A stretch of 64,000 nucleotides of DNA, from positions 16,659-80,658 of the forward strand of contig CAMXQE010000015.1 of the NCBI GenBank assembly GCA_947246015.1, in the 5' to 3' direction. The notes below the pieces were generated by a model. The model had not been told where the DNA came from. It did no database searches and worked only from the letters and a program-made list of their open reading frames with translations. This document shows positions 32,584 to 41,224 of the stretch, piece by piece. The position numbers were made by a program, and so were the translations under genes. Within the stretch, counting starts at the first letter, position 1, and each line of letters opens with the position of its first letter. The DNA is from an uncultured Lachnospiraceae bacterium (GTDB taxonomy: Bacteria; Bacillota; Clostridia; Lachnospirales; Lachnospiraceae).

Positions 32584-32840
32584 TCAAACACGCTCTAAGT
32601 CTGCAAAATCAATGGAAAAATCTTCATAAATGCCGGCTTTGACTTTTTGCCGGAACGTATAGGTTTCCACCCGGAAGCGTTCCTGTTCCAGACAGTATAC
32701 AAAGGTACTTTCCCTGTCGGGGTCGACAATCCAGTATTCCTTTACTCCGGCATCGGCGTACAGGTTCAGCTTCCGGATATAGTCGTGGCCGGAGCTGCCG
32801 GGAGAAACAATTTTAAAATCCTCCCCATATGATGCAATTT
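32584..32840 (-). pseudogene. Uma2-family (DUF820) C-terminal remnant
   Basis: Reverse strand reads IKIASYGEDFKIVSPGSSGHDYIRKLNLYADAGVKEYWIVDPDRESTFVYCLEQERFRVETYTFRQKVKAGIYEDFSIDFADLERV* with no N-terminal half. Confidence 0.7.
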
Positions 32841-32980
32841 TGATGCAAGTCTGTTTTATAATTTATGATAAGAAAGATTCCAAAATAAAAATAACAATAC
32901 CGAAGTGAAAACCTTTCTTCAGGAGGTATATGAGCCGGATGAAATAAACCAAAGACAAGGGAGAAAGCAGGAGGATAAGG

Positions 32981-34663
32981 ATGAAAAAAGCATACAAAAC
33001 GGCAGGAAAATGGAGATTTTGCATGGCGGCGATGCTGAGTATTCTGGTTTTTGCCGGCTGCGGCAGTAAGGCGGCGGAAACCGGAGGCATCGGAGCAAAC
33101 GCCGGAAAGCAGGCAGAAAACCGTACGGAGAGTCAGACAGGGGAAGCGGTTGAAGAAAGCACCAAAAAACAGGCAGGGGAACAGGGCAGAGAAAGCGGAC
33201 AGGAGCAGGCTGGAGAAAAGACGGAAGAAACCACAGGAGACGGGCGGCAGGGGAAAGAGGCCGCAGCATTGCCAGAAGCAGAGGGAACGGCCGCAGATTT
33301 AGGAGCGGAACCGAAGAACCTGTTTGCCTATGAAAGAAAATCCGGTGAAGACGGGGAGTATCTGGTGATTACCGGATTGTCAAAGGAGTGGGAGGAATAT
33401 TTAGCCGGATATGAGAAAGCAGCGCCTAAAGAAGAGGAAGTCAGTCTTGCCGTCTGCATTCCGGAGAAAATTTCGGGAATTACGGTAAAGGAAATCGGAG
33501 AAGGCGCTTTTGCCGGAAAAAAGATAGATACGTTGGAACTGCCGGAAACGATAGAGGTGATTTCGGACAAAGCGTTTCAGGATACAGGGTGCAGTTTTTC
33601 GGATGATTATAAGGGAATCCAGTGTTTTCCGGAAAATCTGAAGGAAATCGGAGCAGGCGCCTTTGAGAACTGTAATTTTGTAAAAGCCGAGTTTCCGGAT
33701 TATCCGGTGCATGTGAAAGAGCGCGCCTTTGCAGGAAACAGAAAGCTGTGGGCGCTTTTTGCAAAGGATGTGGGAACCGTATTGGAAGACGGCGCATTGG
33801 AAGGATGCAGGGAGTCCTTTCTTTTATGCTATGGAGTGAATCCGCAGGGAAAGGAAAATCTGGTGCGCGGATATGCACAGGAAAACGGAATGGATTCCAT
33901 GGAAATCATTTTATCCAAAGAGCCGGTTGTCCGCTATCCGGCAGAGCCGCTTATTTTACAGCCGGAGGTAAGGAATTTCTTTTACGGGGATTATTATGAC
34001 GGAGGAACGGATATTTATCAGGCGCTTTATGAGGAAAATTGGTGCTCGTTCGAGGAAGATGAACAGGCGCCTAATTTCGGATACAGCGACTGGCAGTGGC
34101 CCGGCTGTTCGTCATGGTGTGCCGTGATTGACTTTGAACAGGAAGCGGAAGCGTCCTCGGAACTGGAATCCTTTACCGGGAGGTATGCGGCGGGGAACGT
34201 ACTGCGTCAGGACCGGTACGGGGCCTGGGCGGAAGGTGCGGAAGGGACGGGGATTGGTGAAAGCATCACTTACCGGCAGAGCTGTACGTATCCGACTAAT
34301 AATAAATGGGAGGTTCTGCGCTGGGATTTCAGGGAGCCGGAGACAAAGCAGTGTGACGGTTTCATGCGTTACTCGGAAATCTGCATTGTGAACGGTTATG
34401 CAAAAGACCAAAAGACCTGGGAGGAAAACGGGAGGGTGAAGAAGCTTCTGATGTATGTGGAGGGAAAACCCTATGCTTATCTGGAATTAGAGGATACCAT
34501 TCTGCCCCAGTATTTTCAGCTGCCGGAGGATGATATCAAGGTGCTGAACGGCGGAATGACAGAGTTCCGTTTTGAAATAGAGGATGTTTATGCGGGGACT
34601 GTTTATGAGGACACCTGCCTGACGGGAATCGTCATGGAGTTTACGGGGCGGCACTCGCACTGA
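32981..34663 (+). CDS. Lipoprotein with BspA-like leucine-rich repeats
   Basis: Lipobox ILVFAGCGSK; low-complexity linker; IKEIGEGAFAGKKIDTLELPETIEVISDKAFQ-type repeats. Confidence 0.75.
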   Translation: MKKAYKTAGKWRFCMAAMLSILVFAGCGSKAAETGGIGANAGKQAENRTESQTGEAVEESTKKQAGEQGRESGQEQAGEKTEETTGDGRQGKEAAALPEAEGTAADLGAEPKNLFAYERKSGEDGEYLVITGLSKEWEEYLAGYEKAAPKEEEVSLAVCIPEKISGITVKEIGEGAFAGKKIDTLELPETIEVISDKAFQDTGCSFSDDYKGIQCFPENLKEIGAGAFENCNFVKAEFPDYPVHVKERAFAGNRKLWALFAKDVGTVLEDGALEGCRESFLLCYGVNPQGKENLVRGYAQENGMDSMEIILSKEPVVRYPAEPLILQPEVRNFFYGDYYDGGTDIYQALYEENWCSFEEDEQAPNFGYSDWQWPGCSSWCAVIDFEQEAEASSELESFTGRYAAGNVLRQDRYGAWAEGAEGTGIGESITYRQSCTYPTNNKWEVLRWDFREPETKQCDGFMRYSEICIVNGYAKDQKTWEENGRVKKLLMYVEGKPYAYLELEDTILPQYFQLPEDDIKVLNGGMTEFRFEIEDVYAGTVYEDTCLTGIVMEFTGRHSH

Positions 34664-34698
34664 AGGTATGAAGAAACGGACTGTTTTTTTCGCGGGAC

Positions 34699-34725
34699 TG
34701 CAACTTTTTTTGCATCTGGTGCGTC
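34699..34725 (+). promoter_or_regulatory. Candidate ECF-sigma promoter
   Basis: TGCAAC-17 nt-CGTC upstream of the ECF sigma gene, a common autoregulated ECF -35/-10 pattern. Confidence 0.5.
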
Positions 34726-34979
34726 TAATATAAGAGAAGGCGCAGAACCGTAAAAAAACTTTTTGGTAAAAATAAGAGAAAAATAATAAAATTTTTTGCA
34801 GTATTTTTGTTTTGTATGGGATATTACTATATGAAAGGGCAGAACAGGACGGGATATCCGCCTGTCGTGTCCCCATAAAACAGCAGGAACAGAGACCGGA
34901 TGAAAAATGGAGCGGTGAAAATTGGGAATTTGACATGAAAAAGTAGAAGATAGAATACAGAAAACAGGAAACAGTACAT

Positions 34980-35546
34980 ATGGAAAAAAAGAGCAGAGGG
35001 GCGCAGGAGACTGTTTCTAAGTTCAGTGACATGGATTGGTTACAGCAGAAAATTGACAGATACAGCGATATGCTGTACCGGATAGCTTTTTTGCAGCTTA
35101 GGAACAGCCAGGACGCAGAGGATGTAGTACAGGAAACATTTTATCAGTTTATTAAAGGCAGAAAAGAATTTGAAACGGCAGAACATGAGAAGGCATGGCT
35201 GATAAAGGTAACGCTGAACGGATGCCGGAAAGTATGGCGCTCCGCATGGTACCGGCACAGGGAAACCCTGCCGGAGCAGGAACTGCCGCAGGCCGGGGAG
35301 ACTGAGGCAGGAAGCAGTATGGAGAGCGCCGTTTTGCAGAAGGAACGAAGACGTGAAATCATGGAGACGGTGATGAAGCTGCCGCGGAAATACCGTGAGG
35401 TCATCCATCTGTTTTATTATCAGCAGATGAGTATTAAGGAAATTGCGCTTGTTACGGGCAGGAAGGAGTCCACGGTAACGTCCCAGCTTACAAGGGGACG
35501 GGATATGCTTAGAAAAAATCTGAAGGAGGAGTATCTGTATGAATGA
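34980..35546 (+). CDS. RNA polymerase ECF sigma factor
   Basis: SDMLYRIAFLQLRNSQDAEDVVQETFYQF; region 4 HLFYYQQMSIKEIALVTGRKESTVTSQLTRGRDML. Confidence 0.9.
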   Translation: MEKKSRGAQETVSKFSDMDWLQQKIDRYSDMLYRIAFLQLRNSQDAEDVVQETFYQFIKGRKEFETAEHEKAWLIKVTLNGCRKVWRSAWYRHRETLPEQELPQAGETEAGSSMESAVLQKERRREIMETVMKLPRKYREVIHLFYYQQMSIKEIALVTGRKESTVTSQLTRGRDMLRKNLKEEYLYE

Positions 35547-36603
35547 TTTTAAAAGTGAATACCGGTCAGCCGTACAGGATATGAACATGCCTGGCATGAA
35601 AGAAATTCATATTGATGCTTTTTCCGTATTGGATAAAGGCAGGCACAGGCGGCATGTGGTAAAAAGGGTGCAGCGCGTAACCGCCATGACTTTTTCAGCA
35701 GCGTGCGTCATTTTTCTTTGCGGGTTCGGTACAGTGAAGGCTGCGGAATATATCGGAAACGTGATAAAAGTAAGCGAATGGGGATTTGAATCAGGCGATT
35801 CCGTTACCATGGCAAGAAATGATGCCGGAGCCGGTCAGCCCTATGTGCTGGAAGATGAGATAGGGATTGTTGCCTCAGGCGGTCAGGAAGCCATGCCGGA
35901 GCTGGTGGCAGGGTCTGCCGTAACCGCAGGAGATATGGAGATATCGGACGGCGAAGAGGGAACTGCCGCCAGAGGGGCGCCGGATATGCAGGCTGTTTCG
36001 GAGGAAAACCGGAAAATGTCCGGTATGGAGGATGCTTTGGCATTGGAGGCGGAGGCTGTGCCGGAATTACAGTCGGCAGATATAATGGCAACGGAAGATA
36101 TAATAGAAACGGAAGCGATGGCAGAAACGGAAGCTGTGGCAGAAACGGAAGAAGCAGGTCTGGTGGAGGAAATCCCGGTGAAAAATTATGCATCCTGGGA
36201 AGAATGTATGGAAAATGAAGATTTTATTTTCCCACAGCCGTCTGTAAGTATAGGGCAGCATGTAGAATCCACGGATATTATGGTCTGCGGGAACTGGGTC
36301 ATGGTGCGTTATGATGTGGATGAAAAAGTGCTCTGGCTGGAGCGTACCGACTATGCGGATACGCAGGGACATGCATCGTCCAAGGTATTTCCCGGAGGTA
36401 TATGCAATGAAAGGAGCTATACCACACCGCAGGGCTACACCTATACCCTGATTGATTCCGTAAAGGCAGCGGAAGATGAGCCGCTGCAGATTCACGCGGC
36501 AGTGAGCGTAGGGCATTATGAGGCGTTTATTGACTTCATGGGTTATACGGAAGAGGAAGCAAAGAAGATTATTGACAGCATTGATTTGAGTGTATATGAG
36601 TAG
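35539..36603 (+). CDS. Transmembrane putative anti-sigma factor with DUF4367-like C-terminus
   Basis: Overlaps the sigma gene; single TM; C-terminal WVMVRYDVDEKVLWLERTDYAD...TLIDS. Confidence 0.65.
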   Translation: MNDFKSEYRSAVQDMNMPGMKEIHIDAFSVLDKGRHRRHVVKRVQRVTAMTFSAACVIFLCGFGTVKAAEYIGNVIKVSEWGFESGDSVTMARNDAGAGQPYVLEDEIGIVASGGQEAMPELVAGSAVTAGDMEISDGEEGTAARGAPDMQAVSEENRKMSGMEDALALEAEAVPELQSADIMATEDIIETEAMAETEAVAETEEAGLVEEIPVKNYASWEECMENEDFIFPQPSVSIGQHVESTDIMVCGNWVMVRYDVDEKVLWLERTDYADTQGHASSKVFPGGICNERSYTTPQGYTYTLIDSVKAAEDEPLQIHAAVSVGHYEAFIDFMGYTEEEAKKIIDSIDLSVYE

Positions 36604-36745
36604 GGAGAAAAAACGGCGGAAGTACCGCCGGAGGGTTTTTATGCACAAGGGCACCCATAGGAAATTTGTCAGCAGGGCTGACGGGCGCCCGGTGCAGGAG
36701 TAGGGAGAAAAGCGTCCCTGCCTGATTTGAGAGGAGGAAGCCAAA

Positions 36746-37432
36746 ATGAAAAATGTATTGATTTACAACCAAAACGAAACAAATATGGAAGTGCTCAAGA
36801 TTTTTCTTGCACAGGAAGGCTATCAGGTTCTGGTGGCGAAAGAACTGAAGGATGTGGTGGCGAGGGTCAGGGAAAAGGATATCCATCTGGTAGTGATGGA
36901 TGTTGATTTTCCGAAAAATGACGGAGTGGAACAGCTGAAGGCGATACGGAGCGCAGATAAGATGCCAATTATCGTGCTGTCGGCAAACGATACGGAGCAG
37001 ATGAAGATAGCGGCGCTCAATGCGGGCGCGGATGATTATGTCATCAATCCATATCATCCGTTGGAGTTCATGGCGAGAATCAATTCCCAGTTTAAGCGGT
37101 ATACGCAGCTTGCCAATATGTGTGAGAATATCAACCGCATTTACCGCGTGGACGAACTGGTTATCGATGATGTATTGCGGAAAGTAACGGTAGCAGGCAA
37201 GGAAGTCAGCCTGACGCCGATTGAATATAAAATTCTGAGGCTGTTAGTCAAAGAACGCGGAAAAGTTCTTTCAATCGGACAGATTTATGAATCCATTTGG
37301 AATATGCGGGCAATCGGTGCAGATAATACCATTGCGGTACATATCAGGCATATCAGGGAAAAAATCGAACGGAATCCGAAAGAGCCGCACTATCTGAAAG
37401 TTGTATGGGGGACCGGTTATAAAGTTGGATAA
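36746..37432 (+). CDS. OmpR-family winged-helix response regulator
   Basis: Receiver (VVMDVDFPKNDG, VLSANDT) plus winged helix (LTPIEYKILRLLVKERGKVLS...VHIRHIREKIERNP); no partner histidine kinase adjacent. Confidence 0.9.
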   Translation: MKNVLIYNQNETNMEVLKIFLAQEGYQVLVAKELKDVVARVREKDIHLVVMDVDFPKNDGVEQLKAIRSADKMPIIVLSANDTEQMKIAALNAGADDYVINPYHPLEFMARINSQFKRYTQLANMCENINRIYRVDELVIDDVLRKVTVAGKEVSLTPIEYKILRLLVKERGKVLSIGQIYESIWNMRAIGADNTIAVHIRHIREKIERNPKEPHYLKVVWGTGYKVG

Positions 37433-37455
37433 AAGCCGGATAAAAGGAGAAAAAA

Positions 37456-37503
37456 TAAAAAGGGTTCTTTTTAAGACAGGATATCTTAAGAAGAACCTTT
37501 TTA
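37456..37503. terminator. Bidirectional terminator between convergent genes
   Basis: aaaaagggttctttttaagacaggatatcttaagaagaaccttttt. Confidence 0.75.
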
Positions 37504-38232
37504 CTGTTTCATTTTACACAATACGTACCCTACCTTAATCCATGGCTCCATTTCCTGCGGGCTGCTGTTGTTTACATAAAAAGGCTTTCCAAAACCGTTA
37601 ATCGGTTCCAGTACGCATGGTTCCGCCTGATGGAATTTACGGATATAGGCACGGCCGTCTTCTTTGTTGATGAAAACTCCCGTGTCCCCGTCGCGGATGG
37701 GATTTCGGGAGACGAGGATGATATCACCCTTGTTATAGACAGGATGAAGATGGCTGGATGTAATCTTAATCCCGAAATGCAGGTCGCTGCCAAATCTTCT
37801 CCGGTAAATAGAGGCATTGACCTTTATGATGTCGGCGGAATCATAAATCATCCCGTCCTGCATGTTTCCGGTAGGAACCAAAACGGAGATATAATCATCT
37901 GGTACTTCCTGATGTACTAAAAAGTCGTATTCTATGTTTATGACTGCGGAAACAAAACGGAGCTGGCTTTCGGTCAGGTATTTCAGTTTTGAGATGGCTT
38001 CCGCCGCATGGACGGGATGGTCAATCATTTCAAAAAGCCATTTCCCGCAGAGCTGATACATCAGGAAAGCAGTATAGGAATCAATTTTGGTAGTTTCACC
38101 GGAAATCATTTTCTTATAGCCGGAAAGGGACATCTCCAGTTTTCTGGCCATTTCGGCCTGTGTGAGACCAAGCTGTATCCGTTCCCGCTCCACATTTAAT
38201 GAAAAATTTTTTGCTAATTCCTGCTTTGTCAA
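37501..38232 (-). CDS. XRE/HTH regulator with degenerate S24 (LexA-like) domain
   Basis: N-terminal HTH (LGLTQAEMARKLEMSLSGYKKMISGE); C-terminal IKITSSHLHPVYNKGDIILVSRNPIRDGDTGVFINKEDGRAYIRKF resembles S24 fold without Ser/Lys dyad. Confidence 0.75.
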   Translation of the reverse strand: MTKQELAKNFSLNVERERIQLGLTQAEMARKLEMSLSGYKKMISGETTKIDSYTAFLMYQLCGKWLFEMIDHPVHAAEAISKLKYLTESQLRFVSAVINIEYDFLVHQEVPDDYISVLVPTGNMQDGMIYDSADIIKVNASIYRRRFGSDLHFGIKITSSHLHPVYNKGDIILVSRNPIRDGDTGVFINKEDGRAYIRKFHQAEPCVLEPINGFGKPFYVNNSSPQEMEPWIKVGYVLCKMKQ

Positions 38233-38724
38233 TTAAACCACCCCGCAATCTGAAAAACTGGCTACTTTACGGTACCTTTTGGCTGCCACCCCTTTCCCGA
38301 TTTTAACATATCAGTACCGCAAAGTGCGGATATGATATCGTATAATGAATTTAGTGAAAGAATATGTATCGGGAGGAAAGTGACGGAATAAATAGTTAGT
38401 GATAAGAATATTATATGACAGATTCTGCAATTTTACAACAATTTTAATGTGATTCATATAATAAATGTCAACAATTACTGATTGAATGTTGACAATGAAT
38501 TGTGAAAATATGTAGTTTGCCGTAGACATATTATCTTCAGTGTGTGCACTCATTGTCTGCAACATCTGAGGGGATGTATTTTATGAAAACTGATATGGCG
38601 GGTATCGGATATCTGCTGTAATTGTATAAGTTCTACAATCGCAATGAGGCGACCGGACGGACTGTGGATAGGTGGCTGCGTCATTACATATTTATATAAT
38701 TGGAATGGATAATATCAGAAGGAG

Positions 38725-38778
38725 CATGTAACCATTGCATTAGGATAATGCAATGGTTACATGTTTTCTTCTTTTTTT
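38725..38778 (+). terminator. Strong intrinsic terminator
   Basis: catgtaaccattgcatt-aggat-aatgcaatggttacatg followed by a T-rich tract; no CDS directly upstream. Confidence 0.85.
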
Positions 38779-38832
38779 GTCCGGAGAGGGATAATTCATT
38801 CCTGGTTTCATATTGCGGAACGGGAAAAATGA

Positions 38833-38876
38833 TTGACAGGACTAACGGTGTTAGTATAAAATGAACAGTGTTAGTT
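38833..38876 (+). promoter_or_regulatory. Promoter and probable TetR operator
   Basis: TTGACA-16-TATAAA; palindrome CTAACGGTGTTAG fills the spacer, related half-sites (ACAGTGTTAGT) follow the -10. Confidence 0.65.
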
Positions 38877-38919
38877 ACAGAGGTATAAAGTTACGTTTTT
38901 AACAGGAGTGGAGATTTTT

Positions 38920-39492
38920 ATGGCGCAGAAGGGGCTGAGCAGTGCACATATTATGGAGGAAGCGGTAAGGCTGGTGGAGGAGAGAGGATATGATAACTTC
39001 TCTCTGAGGGAACTGGCAGCCAGGCTGGATGTCCGGCCGGCATCACTCTATAACCATATTGACGGCATCGGTGAAATTAATAAGGCGGTGGCCATGAAAG
39101 CGGCAGATATGCTGAACCGGACTCTGACTGAAGCGGTCGGAGAGCGGGAAGGCGACGAGGCATTCCTGGATGCGGCGAGGGCATACCGCAGCTTTGCGGA
39201 CGGAAATCCGGAGATTTATAAGGCGTTAATCCGTATGCCGGCTTCGGAGAATGAGGATATCCGCCGGGCGGCTTTTGCAAGTTTTGAGCCGCTGCGGGCC
39301 GTGATTAAGAGTTATGGGGCGGCGGAAAGGGACATGATACATTTTTCAAGGGCGCTGCGTTCTGCCATGCACGGTTTCGTGGAGCTGACTTCCAACGGTT
39401 TCATGCAAAGGGATACCGTATCGAGGGAGGAAACGTATGAGGTGCTGATTCACGGTTATCTGAATGTTTTGAAAGGAATTTCGGGAAAATGA
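38920..39492 (+). CDS. TetR-family transcriptional regulator
   Basis: AVRLVEERGYDNFSLRELAARLDVRPASLYNHI; upstream of an ABC exporter pair. Confidence 0.9.
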   Translation: MAQKGLSSAHIMEEAVRLVEERGYDNFSLRELAARLDVRPASLYNHIDGIGEINKAVAMKAADMLNRTLTEAVGEREGDEAFLDAARAYRSFADGNPEIYKALIRMPASENEDIRRAAFASFEPLRAVIKSYGAAERDMIHFSRALRSAMHGFVELTSNGFMQRDTVSREETYEVLIHGYLNVLKGISGK

Positions 39493-41219
39493 AAAAATAC
39501 AAACCTTATGTGAAAAAATACTGGTACTGTTTTATTCTGGGGCCGTTTTTTATGGTGCTGGAGGCATGTGGAGAGTTTATCCTGCCTTACATAAATGCCA
39601 ATATCATTAATATCGGTGCGGCGAACAGGGATATTCCCTATATCATAAAAAACGGGCTGCTGATGCTGCTGATTGCAGGCGGAATGCTGCTGACCGGGGT
39701 GCTGGGCGCTTTTTTTGCCATACGCGGTTCGGCAAGGCTGTCGGCGGGGGTGCGTCTGGATACGTTTGCGAAGATACAGACGTTTTCTTTTTCCAATATT
39801 GATGATTTTTCCACAGGGTCGCTGATTACACGGATTACGAATGATGTCACACAGATACAGAACTTTGCCCAGACACTTTTAAGGGGAATGTTCCGGAGTC
39901 CGGTGATGATTATCGGCGCCCTTGTGATGTCTTTTTATCTGAATCCCTCTTTGGCAGCGGTGATTCTTATTGTGGTGCCATTATTGGCACTGGCGATTGC
40001 GGGAATCATTTTGACCGCTTCTCCGCGGTACGGGCAGATGCAGAAGGCGTTGGACCGGTTAAACAATGGGATTGGGGAAACGGTGACCAATGAGCGTGTC
40101 ATCAAATCCTTTGTGCGGGAGGAATATGAAAAGAAGAAGTTCGCAGAAGTGAATGAGAAGCTGGTCGAAAAAAGTACTGCGGCGTTGAAAATGATGCTGC
40201 TGATACAGCCTGTTTCCGCATTGGTGATGAATGTGACTACCCTGGCGGTCGTATGGATTGCCGGAGGACAGATTATGGCGGGAAGCATGGAGCTGGGAAC
40301 GCTGTCTTCTTTTATCATCTATCTGACACAGGTGCTGACCGCATTGAATTTCCTTGCCAATATTGTGCTGCAGGGGACGAGGGCGGCAGCGTCCGACCGG
40401 CGTATTTCGGAGGTGCTGAATACGGAAGCGGACATAAACGATAAGGGAGCACGTTTTGCAGACCGCGGAGTGGAGAGGGGAAGTATTGAACTGCGCAACG
40501 TTTCTTTCCGTTATTTTAAGAAAAATAAAGAGAAGGTACTGGACAGTGTCAGCCTGACCATAGAAGCAGGGGAACTGGTGGGAATCATCGGCTCTACCGG
40601 AAGCGGCAAGACGACGCTGGTATCCATGATTCCGCGTCTGTATGATGCGGATGAGGGAGAGGTGCTGGTGGACGGCATGAATGTGAAGGATATGTCCCTG
40701 CGCGGGCTGCGGGAAGGCGTTGCCATGGTGCTGCAGAAAAACACTCTCTTTTCGGGAACCATAGCGGAAAATTTACGCTGGGGAGATGAAAATGCCGGGG
40801 ATGAGGAGATAAGGGAGGCAGCGGCAATTGCCATGGCGGACGGTTTTATCCAATCTTTTCCGGAAGGTTATGAAACGGAGCTGGGGCAGGGCGGAGTGAA
40901 CCTTTCCGGCGGACAGAAACAGAGAATCTGTATTGCCCGCGCTTTGTTAAAGCGTCCGAAAATCCTGATACTGGACGATTCCACCAGTGCGGTGGACACG
41001 GCTACCGATGCTTCCATCCGTCGGGCTTTCCGGGAGAAGCTGCCAAAGATGACGAAGATTATCATTGCACAGCGCATTAATTCGGTGATGGATGCGGACA
41101 AAATTATTGTGCTGGACGAGGGACGCGTAGCGGGCTGCGGAAGCCATGGGGAACTGATGGAATCCTGTGAGGCATACCGGGAGATTTACCATTCGCAGAA
41201 GGACGGACAGGAGGTGTAA
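39489..41219 (+). CDS. ABC transporter permease/ATP-binding protein (exporter half 1)
   Basis: Six-TM domain, GSTGSGKTTLV Walker A, LSGGQKQRI signature; overlaps the TetR gene stop. Confidence 0.93.
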   Translation: MKKYKPYVKKYWYCFILGPFFMVLEACGEFILPYINANIINIGAANRDIPYIIKNGLLMLLIAGGMLLTGVLGAFFAIRGSARLSAGVRLDTFAKIQTFSFSNIDDFSTGSLITRITNDVTQIQNFAQTLLRGMFRSPVMIIGALVMSFYLNPSLAAVILIVVPLLALAIAGIILTASPRYGQMQKALDRLNNGIGETVTNERVIKSFVREEYEKKKFAEVNEKLVEKSTAALKMMLLIQPVSALVMNVTTLAVVWIAGGQIMAGSMELGTLSSFIIYLTQVLTALNFLANIVLQGTRAAASDRRISEVLNTEADINDKGARFADRGVERGSIELRNVSFRYFKKNKEKVLDSVSLTIEAGELVGIIGSTGSGKTTLVSMIPRLYDADEGEVLVDGMNVKDMSLRGLREGVAMVLQKNTLFSGTIAENLRWGDENAGDEEIREAAAIAMADGFIQSFPEGYETELGQGGVNLSGGQKQRICIARALLKRPKILILDDSTSAVDTATDASIRRAFREKLPKMTKIIIAQRINSVMDADKIIVLDEGRVAGCGSHGELMESCEAYREIYHSQKDGQEV

Positions 41220-41224
41220 GCGGA

